Notes: generated by a model not told the origin, from the sequence alone. 64,000 nt of DNA from CBDFGE01 sp965247055 (GCA_965247055.1 CBDFGE010000005.1:372001-436000); one strand, 5' to 3'. Counted from the first letter of the stretch, positions 7,462 through 16,674 are shown. Program-made: numbers and translations.

Positions 7462-8337
7462 ATGCGGATTGGAGCCTTCGAGGTAGACGAGCCGGTGCCT
7501 GAGCTCCGGGAAACCCACGCTCTGGTGACTGTGCGGCCGTGGGTTGACGTAGGGCGGGTTGGACGCCACACCCTGATGCGCATTGAGAGGTACATGGACG
7601 CCCAGGAGTTCGCCAGGCTGGCGCGCCCGAGCAACTTCTACGATTTCACCCGGTACCGGCCCAGGATTATGAATGTGGGGATGAAGCGGCACATCGCCAT
7701 CCCTAATACCACGGTCCTCTACGCCAAAAGGGAGCAGCCCCCCGATTTCCTGTTCCTCCATCTGTTGGAGCCCCATGCCTTCGGCGAAGACTACGTCGAC
7801 TCCGTCCTTGAGCTGCTGAAGTATTTCAAAGTCGGCAGGTATACCCAGGTAGGCGGCGTCGCCGACGCCGTCCCGCATACCAGGCCACTGCTGGTGACCG
7901 GGTTCGCCTCCGACGACGAGAGTCGAGGCTTGGGGATACGTCCCAGTACCTACGAGGGGCCCACCAGTATTACCTACCTTATTGCCCAAGAGGCCCCGAA
8001 ACAGGATACCGAGGCCATGAGTTTCCTCGTGCGGCTGCCCCACTACGCCCAGCTCGACGAGGACCACGCAGGGACCGCCCGCCTGCTGGAGATTCTTTGC
8101 CATAAATATGGCTTTCCCTCCCATCTCATAGACAGCGAGAGGGGCCAGCGCCAGTACCAGCAGCTGGACGAGGCGATAGCCCGCAACGCCCAGGCCAGAA
8201 GCCTGGTAGAGCGGCTGGAGTTCCACTACGATGCCGTGGAGGTGACGCCCAGCCCCGAGGGTCCTTCCATCCTGGCGCCCGAGGTGGAGCGTTTCCTTCA
8301 AGAGATGGACCAACGCATGGGCGAGGGCGAGAGCTAG
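7462..8337 (+). CDS. PAC2 family protein
   Basis: A 291-residue protein resembling the PAC2 (proteasome assembly chaperone 2-like, DUF75) family. It opens with MRIGAFEVDEPVPEL and contains the family-like central block VGRYTQVGGVADAVPHTRPLLVTGFA followed by SITYLIAQEA, a Rossmann-like core, and a helical C-terminus with QQLDEAIARN. PAC2 proteins in bacteria have no settled function. It stands alone, with a promoter that suggests a leaderless mRNA, downstream of the NHL gene and convergent with the next gene. Confidence 0.75.
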   Translation: MRIGAFEVDEPVPELRETHALVTVRPWVDVGRVGRHTLMRIERYMDAQEFARLARPSNFYDFTRYRPRIMNVGMKRHIAIPNTTVLYAKREQPPDFLFLHLLEPHAFGEDYVDSVLELLKYFKVGRYTQVGGVADAVPHTRPLLVTGFASDDESRGLGIRPSTYEGPTSITYLIAQEAPKQDTEAMSFLVRLPHYAQLDEDHAGTARLLEILCHKYGFPSHLIDSERGQRQYQQLDEAIARNAQARSLVERLEFHYDAVEVTPSPEGPSILAPEVERFLQEMDQRMGEGES

Positions 8338-8363
8338 CATCACGGAGCGTGGCCCGCACGCGT

Positions 8364-8894
8364 CTACGAGGCGGTTTTCACGGCGTAGTTCTCGAAGGCC
8401 AGGCGCGCATAGCGGATAAATATTCCTCCGAAAGGCGCCGCCAGGGGACCGTTGGCCGCGAGGCAGGCGGTGACGTACTTCGCCCCAGGCTCCGCTTCCG
8501 TCGCCACGGGCACCCGCTGGGATACGTTGAACCCGGCCACGGCACCCCTGGAGAGGTCGCACTGTCCGTTGATCCAGATTTCACCGTAGTCGTCGATGCA
8601 CGTCTCGAAGAACATAGCGTAACTCCTTACGTCCACGCCCTGTACCCGCTCCGGGACCGTCACCGTGATGCGGTACCAGCCAAAGGTGAAACCTCGGGTC
8701 CGCCCCACCTGGAGGTCCTCGCAGACCTCCCAGTCCGAATCGGCGTAGTCCGCCAGCCGGGCGGGGCTGGCTGTGAGCCGGGCCTCCAACCCTTCGTTGG
8801 GCTCGCCCGGTACCAGGCCCTGGGCGAACTTCCATCGGCCCTGTGCCTGCTGTAGGTCCCGTGGGTCCTCGAGGTTCAGAGTCACCCTCAGCAT
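8364..8894 (-). CDS. Glycoside hydrolase 2-like carbohydrate-binding domain protein
   Basis: About 176 residues, starting at the ATG ending at 8894, chosen because GGAGGGAGCT directly precedes it; an ATG 12 bp upstream is possible. The segment FGWYRITVTVPERV, followed by DDYGEIWINGQ, matches the jelly-roll sugar-binding domain seen at the N-terminus of family 2 glycoside hydrolases and beta-galactosidases. No catalytic domain is attached and no signal peptide is seen, so this is a stand-alone binding-type beta-sandwich of unknown ligand. It lies 63 bp downstream of the flavin monooxygenase gene on the same strand and may be co-transcribed with it. Confidence 0.6.
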   Translation of the reverse strand: MLRVTLNLEDPRDLQQAQGRWKFAQGLVPGEPNEGLEARLTASPARLADYADSDWEVCEDLQVGRTRGFTFGWYRITVTVPERVQGVDVRSYAMFFETCIDDYGEIWINGQCDLSRGAVAGFNVSQRVPVATEAEPGAKYVTACLAANGPLAAPFGGIFIRYARLAFENYAVKTAS

Positions 8895-8957
8895 AGCTCC
8901 CTCCACTGGCAGCAGGATACATCGCCCGCGGACCGCCGGCGCCCAATGGCCGCAGTC

Positions 8958-10010
8958 CTAACCTATGTGGGGCATGACCTCCCGGGCGAACAGCCGCATC
9001 GACGCTATTACCTCCTGGTGTTCGATCAGGCCGCCGGTGTTGAACCAGCAGATGATCTCGCCCGGATGGAACTCCTGGATGACTCCCTGGAGCTTCTCCA
9101 CGCAGCCTTCTGAGTCTCCATAGACGGCTACCTCCTTGCACCAGTAGTCGTAGGTCATTGCCCGCAGCCTTGCCTGGGTCTCCTCGGCCCGGGGATTTGC
9201 CGCCATGGCCCGTTGCATCAGAGGGGTCTCATAGCTGGCCGCCAGGACGCTGACGTAGTTCTTGACACTGGCCTCTGGGATGGCCTTGGCCTCGGCGGCG
9301 CTGGCGGCGACGTAAACAGGGAGGGCTAAAGACAGCTCTGAGCCGTCCGCAGGGTGTCCGTGCTCTCGCAGCGCATCCCGGTACACCCGGACCCCCTCTC
9401 GGAGTCTCGGCATAGGCACGATTACAGGCGTTGCCAGCATGCCGTAGCCCAGCCCACCCACCAGCTCGAAGGTGTCCGTGCTATTAGCCGCGATGCGGAC
9501 GGGAGGGTGGGGTCGCTGAAGCGGCTTCGGAATCAGGCACAGCTCCTTGGCCTTGTAATACTTGCCCTCGAAGGAGAACTCCTCGTTGGTCCACGCCCCA
9601 AGGATGAACTCCAGGGCCTCTAAGAAGCGTTCCCGGTTCTCCTCCAGGGCGATGTCGAACCCCTGGAAGTGCGCGGGCATGGAGCCCCTGCCGACGCCGA
9701 ACTCGGCCCGCCCGTTGGAGAGAAGGTCCAGTGTGGCCAAGTCTTCCGCGATGCGGATGGGGTTGTGCAAGGGCAGCAGGTTCACGGCCACGCCGAGCCG
9801 TATCCGCTCGGTGGTGTGGGCTGCGGCGGCGGCAAGGAGCAGGGGCGACGGCGTTATGGAGAATCTGGGGTTGAAATGAAGCTCGGCGAACCATGCCGTG
9901 TCGAAGCCCAGCTCGTCTCCCAGTTGGATCTGCTCCAGCGTGTCCCGATACCGCTGTGCGGGGGACTGGGAATCGGCGCAGGGGAGCTGGTAAAACAGCC
10001 CGTATTTCAT
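8958..10010 (-). CDS. LLM-class flavin-dependent oxidoreductase
   Basis: 350 residues of the bacterial luciferase-like (TIM barrel) family, using FMNH2 or F420. Family marks include the start MKYGLFYQLPC, GFDTAWFAELHF near residue 37, the RIRLGVAVNLLPLHNPIRIAEDLATLD block and GRAEFGVGRG. Such enzymes oxygenate alkanes, sulfonates, ketones or amines. The flavin reductase gene at 19284 could supply reduced FMN, but that is inference. GGGGGTGAGCA provides the ribosome site. Families of this type are strongly expanded in SAR202 genomes. Confidence 0.88.
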   Translation of the reverse strand: MKYGLFYQLPCADSQSPAQRYRDTLEQIQLGDELGFDTAWFAELHFNPRFSITPSPLLLAAAAAHTTERIRLGVAVNLLPLHNPIRIAEDLATLDLLSNGRAEFGVGRGSMPAHFQGFDIALEENRERFLEALEFILGAWTNEEFSFEGKYYKAKELCLIPKPLQRPHPPVRIAANSTDTFELVGGLGYGMLATPVIVPMPRLREGVRVYRDALREHGHPADGSELSLALPVYVAASAAEAKAIPEASVKNYVSVLAASYETPLMQRAMAANPRAEETQARLRAMTYDYWCKEVAVYGDSEGCVEKLQGVIQEFHPGEIICWFNTGGLIEHQEVIASMRLFAREVMPHIG

Positions 10011-10135
10011 TGCTCACCCCCGACTTGCATAGCCCCTCAAAACACTGGGGTCAAACGCCACCGGCTAGCTTGAGGTCGCCGTGTACTTCGGGCGGAGCGG
10101 TGGCCTCTGTGTCAACGTACGGGTGGTGCTTGGTC

Positions 10136-11698
10136 CTAGAGCGGTATGTTCCCGTGCTTCTTGGGGGGCAAAGTGTCGCGCTTGTTCTGGAGCATGTCCA
10201 GGGCCCTTATTAGCCGTGGGCGGGTCTCCCGCGGGTCGATAACGTCGTCGAGGAAGCCGCGACTTGCGGCGACGTAGGGATTGGCGAACCTGTCCCGGAA
10301 CTCCGCGATCAGGCTACCCCTCCGTTCGGCCGCATCCTCGGCTTTGGCGAGCTCCTCACGGAACACTATGTTCACTGCACCCTCGGGTCCCATCACGGCG
10401 ATCTCGGCGGAAGGCCAGGCCAGATTGATATCGGTCCGCAGGTGCTTGCTGCCCATGACGATGTAGGCGCCGCCGTAAGCCTTCCGGGTAAGGAGGGTTA
10501 TTTTGGGGACGGTTGCCTCTGCATAGGCGTAAAGGAGCTTGGCCCCGTGCTTGATAATCCCGCCGTACTCCTGGTCGATGCCGGGCATGAAACCGGGCAC
10601 GTCGACGAAGGTGACGATGGGTATGTTGAAACAGTCGCAGAAACGCACGAAGCGCGCTGCCTTCATCGACGCGTTGATGTCCAGCACCCCCGCAAGCATG
10701 GCGGGCTGGTTGCCCACGATCCCCACGGTCCTGCCGTTCAGACGGGCGAAGCCCACCACGATGTTGGGGGCATAGTCCCGGTGCACCTCCATGAACTCCT
10801 CGCCGTCTACGACCCTTATGATGATGTCCCGCATGTCGTAGGCCCTGTTGGGCTCCTCGGGCACTATGTGAGAAAGGCTCTCATCCATACGGTCGGGATC
10901 ATCCAGGGGCTGAAGGAGAGGTGAGTCCTCCATGTTGTTCGAGGGGAGAAACTCCAGAAGCCGGCGGACCTGCGACAGACAGTCGTCCTCCGAATCGGAC
11001 ACGAAGTGAGCAACCCCGCTCCGGGTCGCGTGAGTCAGCGCCCCTCCCAACTCCTCGTGGGTCACGTCCTCCCCCATGACGCTTTTGATTACGTCGGGCC
11101 CGGTGATGTACATCTGGCTTATGCCCTGTGCCATGAATACGAAGTCGGTAATGGCCGGTGAGTAGACGGCTCCTCCCGCGGAGGGGCCCAGGATGACCGA
11201 TAGCTGAGGCACCACCCCCGAGGCCAGAGTGTTCCTCAGGAAAATCTCCCCATAGGCGGAGAGGCTCAGTACACCCTCCTGGATCCTCGCGCCCCCAGAG
11301 TCGTTCATCCCCACGATGGGGCAGCCCGTCTTTACGGCCAGGTCCATTACCTTGCATATCTTCTGGCCGACGACTTCGGATACGGAGCCCCCGAAGACCG
11401 TGAAGTCCTGGGCAAAAACGAATATCTGGCGTCCCTCTACCTTGCCGTAACCGGTGACCACGGCGTCCCCCAGCACCTTTCTGTCGCCCATGCCGAAGTC
11501 GGTGGCCTGGTGGGTAACGAAGGGGTCGATCTCCGCAAAGGTGCCCTGGTCCAGCAGGAGGTTGATCCGCTCTCGGGCGGTCATCTTCCCCTTTTCGTGC
11601 TGCTGCTGGATGCGCGCCTCGCCGCCCCCCAGCCGGGACTGTTCCCGAAGCGTCTCCAGGTTCTCCCGCTTCTGGTCCGTCTTCCTCTCAACGGTCAT
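10136..11698 (-). CDS. Acyl-CoA carboxylase, carboxyltransferase subunit
   Basis: A 520-residue biotin-dependent carboxyltransferase of the propionyl-/methylmalonyl-CoA type. It starts MTVERKTDQKREN; the ATG ending at 11698 has GGAGAGAA upstream and is preferred over a longer frame to 11764. Both crotonase-fold halves are present: GGARIQEGVLSLSAYGEIF with GPSAGGAVYSPA in the N-terminal half, and VDVPGFMPGIDQEYGGIIKHGAKLLYAYAEA with GGAYIVMGSKHL in the C-terminal half. It transfers CO2 from carboxybiotin to an acyl-CoA, probably propionyl-CoA. The biotin carboxylase subunit is not in the window. Transcribed divergently from folP. Confidence 0.9.
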   Translation of the reverse strand: MTVERKTDQKRENLETLREQSRLGGGEARIQQQHEKGKMTARERINLLLDQGTFAEIDPFVTHQATDFGMGDRKVLGDAVVTGYGKVEGRQIFVFAQDFTVFGGSVSEVVGQKICKVMDLAVKTGCPIVGMNDSGGARIQEGVLSLSAYGEIFLRNTLASGVVPQLSVILGPSAGGAVYSPAITDFVFMAQGISQMYITGPDVIKSVMGEDVTHEELGGALTHATRSGVAHFVSDSEDDCLSQVRRLLEFLPSNNMEDSPLLQPLDDPDRMDESLSHIVPEEPNRAYDMRDIIIRVVDGEEFMEVHRDYAPNIVVGFARLNGRTVGIVGNQPAMLAGVLDINASMKAARFVRFCDCFNIPIVTFVDVPGFMPGIDQEYGGIIKHGAKLLYAYAEATVPKITLLTRKAYGGAYIVMGSKHLRTDINLAWPSAEIAVMGPEGAVNIVFREELAKAEDAAERRGSLIAEFRDRFANPYVAASRGFLDDVIDPRETRPRLIRALDMLQNKRDTLPPKKHGNIPL

Positions 11699-11831
11699 GG
11701 TTCTCTCCAGGATGGGTATGGGCCAGCCTCGCACCATGCTAGCAGATAGGGATAGCCGGTGCAAGCTCGCAGGCCTGGTGTTACAATGAGTTACCAGCAG
11801 CGGCAGGCGTGCCTGCGCCTGCCGCGGAGCG

Positions 11832-12716
11832 GTGACAATGACTATCCGAGAGTCGTACCCAGCCCCTACCGCCTGTGGAGGAACGACCTTCCGCTGGGGA
11901 GAGCGGACCTACGTGATGGGGGCGGTGAATGTTACGCCCGACTCCTTCTCCGGCGACGGGCTCGGGTACGACGTGAACGCTGCCGTGGAGCGCGCGCTTC
12001 AAATGGAGTCCGAGGGTGCCGACATCGTCGACATCGGTGGCGAGTCGACCCGACGGTACGACGATGCGCCTGGGGCGGTCCCGGTGGATGTCGAGGAAGA
12101 GCTGAGGCGGGTCATCCCGGTGATCGAGCGGCTGTCCGGGGTTATCTCCATCCCTATAAGCGTCGATACGTACAAACCTGGGGTGGCCCGGTACAGCCTT
12201 GAAGCCGGCGCTTCCATGGTGAACGACATCTGGGGAGTCCGGTCGGACCCAGAGATGCTGGGGGTGGTGGCGGAGCACAAGGTGCCCGTCGTGCTGATGC
12301 ACAACCAGCAGGGGCACCAGTATGGGAACATGATGGCCGACATCGTCCTGGGGCTGAGCAGCGCGGCCCGGGCGGCCTTCGAGGGGGGTGTACCCTGGGA
12401 GAACATAATCGTCGACCCGGGCATCGGGTTCGGTAAGCTGGCGGACCAGAGTTTGAAGATAGAGGGAAGTCTCGCTGATCTTAAAGCCCTCGGCCTGCCC
12501 GTGCTCGTCGGGCCGTCGCGTAAGTCCCACATCGGTCTTGTCCTCGGAGGCCTACCGCCGGAAGAGCGGTTGGAGGGGACTGCCGCGGCGGTGGCGCTGT
12601 GCATCGCCGGAGGCGCGGACATTGTCCGGGTCCACGATGTTAGAGAGATGGTTCGGGTAGCCAGGATGAGCGATGCGATAGTCCGGGGCTGGAGGCCTCC
12701 GGGATGGGCACGGTAA
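11832..12716 (+). CDS. folP: Dihydropteroate synthase
   Basis: 294 residues (292 if the ATG at 11838 is used). It condenses dihydropterin pyrophosphate with p-aminobenzoate in folate synthesis. The signature MGAVNVTPDSFSGDG and IVDIGGESTR are both intact, as are PISVDTYK, MVNDIWG, and a C-terminal GPSRKSHIG loop. The TIM barrel is complete and of normal length. The start lies in a divergent 130-bp region shared with the carboxylase gene. folK overlaps its 3' end by 13 bp, so the two genes are likely translationally coupled. Confidence 0.95.
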   Translation: MTMTIRESYPAPTACGGTTFRWGERTYVMGAVNVTPDSFSGDGLGYDVNAAVERALQMESEGADIVDIGGESTRRYDDAPGAVPVDVEEELRRVIPVIERLSGVISIPISVDTYKPGVARYSLEAGASMVNDIWGVRSDPEMLGVVAEHKVPVVLMHNQQGHQYGNMMADIVLGLSSAARAAFEGGVPWENIIVDPGIGFGKLADQSLKIEGSLADLKALGLPVLVGPSRKSHIGLVLGGLPPEERLEGTAAAVALCIAGGADIVRVHDVREMVRVARMSDAIVRGWRPPGWAR

Positions 12717-13270
12717 GGGTGTACCTGGGCCTGGGCTCCAATATGGGTGACCGGGAGAGCAACCTACGCTCCGCCCTGGAGCTTCTGGCGGGTCAGGTAG
12801 CCCTGGAACGCACCTCTCCCGTCTATGAGACGGAGCCCTGGGGTTACAAGGAGCAGCCCAGGTTCCTCAACTGCGTGTGCGAGGGCACGACCACCCTGGA
12901 CCCACGGGCCCTGCTCAACCTGGCGAAAGCTATCGAGACGGCCCTAGGCAGAGTGCCCACATTTCCACAGGGGCCTAGGGCTATGGATGTGGATATTCTG
13001 TTCTACGGACAGAGAGTCGTAAAGGAGCCCGGTCTGGAGATACCTCATGCCAGGTTGGCGGAGCGGGCCTTCGTGCTGGTGCCTCTGGCCGATATAGCCG
13101 CGGAATGGCGCCACCCAGTCTCAAAGCTCAGGGTTGCTGACCTGTTACGAAGGCTCGCAGGCCAGGAAGCGGATTGCATCCTGCCGGAGGGCGTGGCCCG
13201 GTGGGCGGCTCCGATTCCAGTCCCGGTGGGTAAGGGCACGGGCTTGGGCGGACCGGGCCCGATCACATGA
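12704..13270 (+). CDS. folK: 2-amino-4-hydroxy-6-hydroxymethyldihydropteridine pyrophosphokinase
   Basis: 188 residues. It transfers pyrophosphate from ATP to the pterin alcohol, the step before FolP. Typical motifs are YLGLGSNMGDRESNL at the N-terminus, PVYETEPWGY, FLNCVCEG and GPRAMDVDILFYG, which contains the two metal-binding aspartates, followed by IPHARLAERAFVLVPL. It overlaps folP by 13 bp in another frame. The last 25 or so residues are rich in Gly and Pro and extend past the family core. The gene ends 4 bp from the convergent GreA-like gene. Confidence 0.95.
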   Translation: MGTVRVYLGLGSNMGDRESNLRSALELLAGQVALERTSPVYETEPWGYKEQPRFLNCVCEGTTTLDPRALLNLAKAIETALGRVPTFPQGPRAMDVDILFYGQRVVKEPGLEIPHARLAERAFVLVPLADIAAEWRHPVSKLRVADLLRRLAGQEADCILPEGVARWAAPIPVPVGKGTGLGGPGPIT

Positions 13271-13274
13271 CGCG

Positions 13275-14078
13275 CTATCCCTCGACCTTCTCGACTACGT
13301 AGCGGAGAGTCCCCTTGGGGACCGTTATCTGAACCTCTTGCCCCGTCTCCTTGTCCAGCAGGGCCTTTCCCACCGGAGAGGCGCCGGAAATCTTCCCAGC
13401 CACCGGGTCCGCCTCCCTGGGGTCCACCAGCACGTACCGGACCTTGGCGCCCGTGGACAGGTCTTTTAGCGTTACAGTTTTCCCTAGCCGGACTCGCTTG
13501 CCACCCTTGGGAGCGCTATCCGAGACGACGGCGTTGGCCAGTATCGCCTCAAGGTCCCTCACGCCGGACTCGATGAAGCCCTGGCGCTCCTTGGCGGCGT
13601 CCAGCGGGGAGTTCTCTTTGAAATCCTTGTCGGCCATGGCGCGCTTGATGTCGGCCACGACCCTCACGCGCTCCTGCCTAAGCACCTCCAGGCGGGCCTG
13701 AAGGTTAGCGAACCCTTGCGGGCTCAGTTCGGCCTGCTCCAGCGAGGACTTGAAGTATACACGACGAGAGTTCTGCTTTGCCCTGGACACTTTGAGATGG
13801 GGCGCAAGGCTGACGTCGCAGATGCCCCGTTCCTTCAGGTAGCTCAAGAACGACTTAACGGGCTTCATTTTATTGGTCGAATCGGCTCCCCACATACCGG
13901 CCGACTCTGCGTAATCGGCTACCTCGGTGGGGGTAAGCTCGGAAACACTCCGATCCCTTCCACACCACTGGATGAACCGGGTGAGCTCCTGGTGCCCGTC
14001 GCGCTGCGCTTCCGTAGTCTGTCTTGCAAGGTAGCCGGCAAGGGCCTCCACTAGCGAAGTCCTCGGCGCTGATGCCAC
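13275..14078 (-). CDS. GreA-type transcription elongation factor fused to a recombinase-like N-terminal domain
   Basis: 267 residues. The C-terminal 160 or so form a complete GreA: a coiled coil from LSPQGFANLQARLEVL, a tip KDFKENSPLDAAKERQGF that keeps the acidic residues needed for transcript cleavage, and the FKBP-like domain with VDPREADPVAGKIS and SPVGKALL. The first 100 or so residues are not GreA. LTRFIQWCGRD and LTPTEVADYAESA, then KMKPVKSFLSYLKERG, resemble the SAM-like core-binding domain of tyrosine recombinases, which suggests DNA binding. GreA is normally about 160 residues. A specialised, DNA-anchored elongation factor is possible; this is inference. Confidence 0.8.
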   Translation of the reverse strand: MASAPRTSLVEALAGYLARQTTEAQRDGHQELTRFIQWCGRDRSVSELTPTEVADYAESAGMWGADSTNKMKPVKSFLSYLKERGICDVSLAPHLKVSRAKQNSRRVYFKSSLEQAELSPQGFANLQARLEVLRQERVRVVADIKRAMADKDFKENSPLDAAKERQGFIESGVRDLEAILANAVVSDSAPKGGKRVRLGKTVTLKDLSTGAKVRYVLVDPREADPVAGKISGASPVGKALLDKETGQEVQITVPKGTLRYVVEKVEG

Positions 14079-14127
14079 GTTTTTGTTGCCTCCTCAGTCT
14101 GATATCGGGGGAATGCTGACTTTACGT

Positions 14128-15750
14128 CTAGGAGAATGCGTTTACGATCTCCTCCCGTAGCACCGGGAACCTCCCCAGCCACTCCCGGCGCTCTTCACGA
14201 AGCCTGGACACGTACTCGCCGATCCGGTCCTGGCTGTAAAAGTTGCTCAGGCCGAACTTCTCCAGGTCCAGACCGTCTACCCGCGCAGGCACCTGGGTCC
14301 CGAAATAGGGGTCGGGCTCCCAGTCGATGGAACCCTTGACGATACCCCGGATCAGCGCGGCCATCTCGTCGATGGCTACGCGGGTTACTCCTTGCTTGAC
14401 GACGGAGCGGCCTTGAGCGTCCCTTTCCCGGATCTCGCCGACACCGCCGGTGTTCAAAAGATAACACTGGACCTTCTCTTTGTGGCTTAAGAGGAATTCG
14501 TAGAACCAGGTTCCTTCATCCGACTCGCTCCCGACCAGGAACGGATTGGTGCCCACTACCCTGACCGACTCGCCGGCCCGTCTGGGGTCTCCGGCGCTGG
14601 TCTCCACGCTCTCCCCCAGCATGAAGGTGGCCGCCGCCTGTGCAGGGTTCAGCTTCGATACCATGGGCAGCACGGTCATCCGGCGGGTGATGAAGGCAAT
14701 GATAAGACCATCCGACTCGCTGAGAGGCGGCAGGTCTATGCGGTCGCCGGCGTTGGGTCGCATGGACTCCCGCGGTATCACTGCACGGCCGTTCCCGCCC
14801 AGTGTCAGGTCGTTGAAATCGATCCTTCCGTCGGAGTCCACCATCACGTTCTCGAGCAGGGTATCTGGGCCTGAGAGGGCCTTGAACACCACCGGCTGCG
14901 GCCCGGGGCGCACGCCCTCCGTCTTCAGATAGAAACCGCGCTCGGTCCCCAGGGCGCCACCGTCTTTGCGGAGGAACACTATGTCGTCCTGGAGGATCTC
15001 GATGCCCTCACCGTCGTCGGAGAACCCGTGGTCGTGACAGGAGTGGGTCGTCTTGCCGGTGCCCGAGAGGCCAAAGAAGAGCATCCCGTAGTGTTTGACC
15101 TGTCCGTCTCTCTGGCGTGCCTTCACCAGCTTTGCGCCGGCGTGCAGGCTCAGCATGCCCTCCCTTTTGGCCTCCCTCATGGCCATGCGAAGGAAGCCCA
15201 TTTTGACCTCACCTACATAGTCCGATCCCAGGATCACGGTCAGACCCTCTTCGGGGAAAATAAGGACCTGGCGTTCGCTCTCCTGCCACTCGGGTATGCA
15301 GACCTGATAGAGGTCGGGGCCGGGGACTTGGGGAGTGTATTCCCGAAGGGTCTTGGTCCACAGATAGGCTTGGCGAATATTGTCAGGGCGCTGCGCTGAA
15401 AGGTACAGCGTACACTTCGGATTGAAGGTATCGTTATCCCCGATGACCCTCTTGACGCAGATGAGCGGGGCCCGCTGCAGGTACGCCCGCACCTGCTCCA
15501 GGGTACTGTCCAGCTTCTCCACGATGGCCTTTTGGCGTTCGGTCAGTACGCGGTCGCGAACCCGGTCGCTGCCCAGGACAACGGAAACTCCGGCGCTCCG
15601 GTTACGGACGTTGGAAGAGAAACTAAGGCTCTCGTCGACCGTGACCCTGCCGAAGGGTCGTGCCTTTGCCTCCAGTTCGGCTGTGCTCAGAGTCCCCACG
15701 TTTCCCAGGCCTTCCAAACCCTTGACGAACTCCAAGAACGAACTGGGCAC
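14128..15750 (-). CDS. pckA: Phosphoenolpyruvate carboxykinase (ATP)
   Basis: 540 residues, the usual length for ATP-dependent PEP carboxykinase. It interconverts oxaloacetate and PEP for gluconeogenesis. The P-loop GLSGTGKTTHSCHDHGF is at about residues 227-243, followed by EILQDDIVFL, which carries the metal-ligand aspartates, and a C-terminal block around VARIDEMAAL-type sequence (VTRVAIDEMAAL). The sequence is divergent from E. coli PckA between these motifs. CTCCTTTT complement (AAAAGGAGG) precedes the start. The GreA-fusion gene lies 49 bp downstream on the same strand. Confidence 0.88.
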   Translation of the reverse strand: MPSSFLEFVKGLEGLGNVGTLSTAELEAKARPFGRVTVDESLSFSSNVRNRSAGVSVVLGSDRVRDRVLTERQKAIVEKLDSTLEQVRAYLQRAPLICVKRVIGDNDTFNPKCTLYLSAQRPDNIRQAYLWTKTLREYTPQVPGPDLYQVCIPEWQESERQVLIFPEEGLTVILGSDYVGEVKMGFLRMAMREAKREGMLSLHAGAKLVKARQRDGQVKHYGMLFFGLSGTGKTTHSCHDHGFSDDGEGIEILQDDIVFLRKDGGALGTERGFYLKTEGVRPGPQPVVFKALSGPDTLLENVMVDSDGRIDFNDLTLGGNGRAVIPRESMRPNAGDRIDLPPLSESDGLIIAFITRRMTVLPMVSKLNPAQAAATFMLGESVETSAGDPRRAGESVRVVGTNPFLVGSESDEGTWFYEFLLSHKEKVQCYLLNTGGVGEIRERDAQGRSVVKQGVTRVAIDEMAALIRGIVKGSIDWEPDPYFGTQVPARVDGLDLEKFGLSNFYSQDRIGEYVSRLREERREWLGRFPVLREEIVNAFS

Positions 15751-15943
15751 GGACGGCTACCTCCTTTTCAGGATCGTCGAGGTACTTCCCTTACCTGTCT
15801 TGCGACGGCCTCTGAACCTCTACAAGGATACCAGGTTCCGCGGCCTATGGCAAAGGGGTCGGGGCCGCGCGCCTGCTGATACGGGCTGGAGGAAAAGTTG
15901 GCAACAGGCGTGCGATAGACTGTTCATTCGTGCCCTCTTCGGG

Positions 15944-15949
15944 TACAAT
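15944..15949 (+). promoter_or_regulatory. -10 element 8 bp before a start codon
   Basis: TACAAT ends 8 bp before the ATG at 15958. Transcription would begin within a base or two of the start codon, so the amidotransferase-like mRNA is probably leaderless or nearly so. The -35 region (TGTTCA, 15921-15926) is poor. Confidence 0.4.
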
Positions 15950-15957
15950 GTAGGAGT

Positions 15958-16674
15958 ATGGCGATCGTGGCCGTGACCTCGAGCGACGTAGGGGATGCTG
16001 GGAGGTGTCTAGAGGCACTGGCCAGCCATGCCGACACCCGGCAGATCACCCCCGAGGCCTTGCCCCAGCCACCGTGCGTTGTACTCGAAGGGGCCGGTGG
16101 CCTCCTTCTAGGCGGCGGTTCGGATGCCGATCTAACCACCAGCTATGGGGGTCCAGAACCAGAGGTCACGCCCGGGCCGAGGAGTGAGCTGGACCGGCTA
16201 TACCTACGGCTCCTCCGGTGGGCGCTGGACCAGGGCATGCCGGTCCTAGCCACCGGCAGAGGTATGCAGTTCCTCAACCTGGCGATGGGAGGGGGTCTGC
16301 CCCGGGATGTTCCAGGGCATGGGGCGGTGCTGGCGGATGGTGGTTGGGAGTCGGCCCGCCACTCCATCTATCTCTCTCCGGGCAGCAAGATGGCCGCAAT
16401 ACTGGGTATGGGGGGCTTTTTCCGGGTGAACAGCCGCCACCGCCAGGGGCTGAGGGAGGCGCAGAAGTCCCCCCGGTTGCTGGCGTCAGCCTACTCCCTG
16501 GAGGACGGGGTGATAGAGGGTCTGGAGAGTCCAGAGCATGCTTGGGTCTTGGCACTGCAGTGCCATCCCGAGAGGATGGACGAGGTGCCAAAGAGCTTCT
16601 CGAACCTGTTTGCGGGTTTGGGCGAGCGAGCGGAGGCATACATCAGGAGCACCCGGGTGCATGGGGGCCCGTAG
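15958..16674 (+). CDS. Class I glutamine amidotransferase-like protein (C26 family) lacking the catalytic cysteine
   Basis: 238 residues resembling gamma-glutamyl-GABA hydrolase (PuuD, peptidase C26). GAGGLLLGGGSD near residue 45, the nucleophile-elbow region and ALQCHPERMDE near the C-terminus, with the triad His, are recognisable. The elbow reads LATGRGMQFLN where active enzymes have C-R-G: the nucleophilic Cys is Gly, read directly from the codon GGC. The protein is therefore probably not a glutaminase in the normal way; it may bind ligands or be a decaying paralogue. It is followed 77 bp later by gyrA on the same strand. Confidence 0.8.
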   Translation: MAIVAVTSSDVGDAGRCLEALASHADTRQITPEALPQPPCVVLEGAGGLLLGGGSDADLTTSYGGPEPEVTPGPRSELDRLYLRLLRWALDQGMPVLATGRGMQFLNLAMGGGLPRDVPGHGAVLADGGWESARHSIYLSPGSKMAAILGMGGFFRVNSRHRQGLREAQKSPRLLASAYSLEDGVIEGLESPEHAWVLALQCHPERMDEVPKSFSNLFAGLGERAEAYIRSTRVHGGP

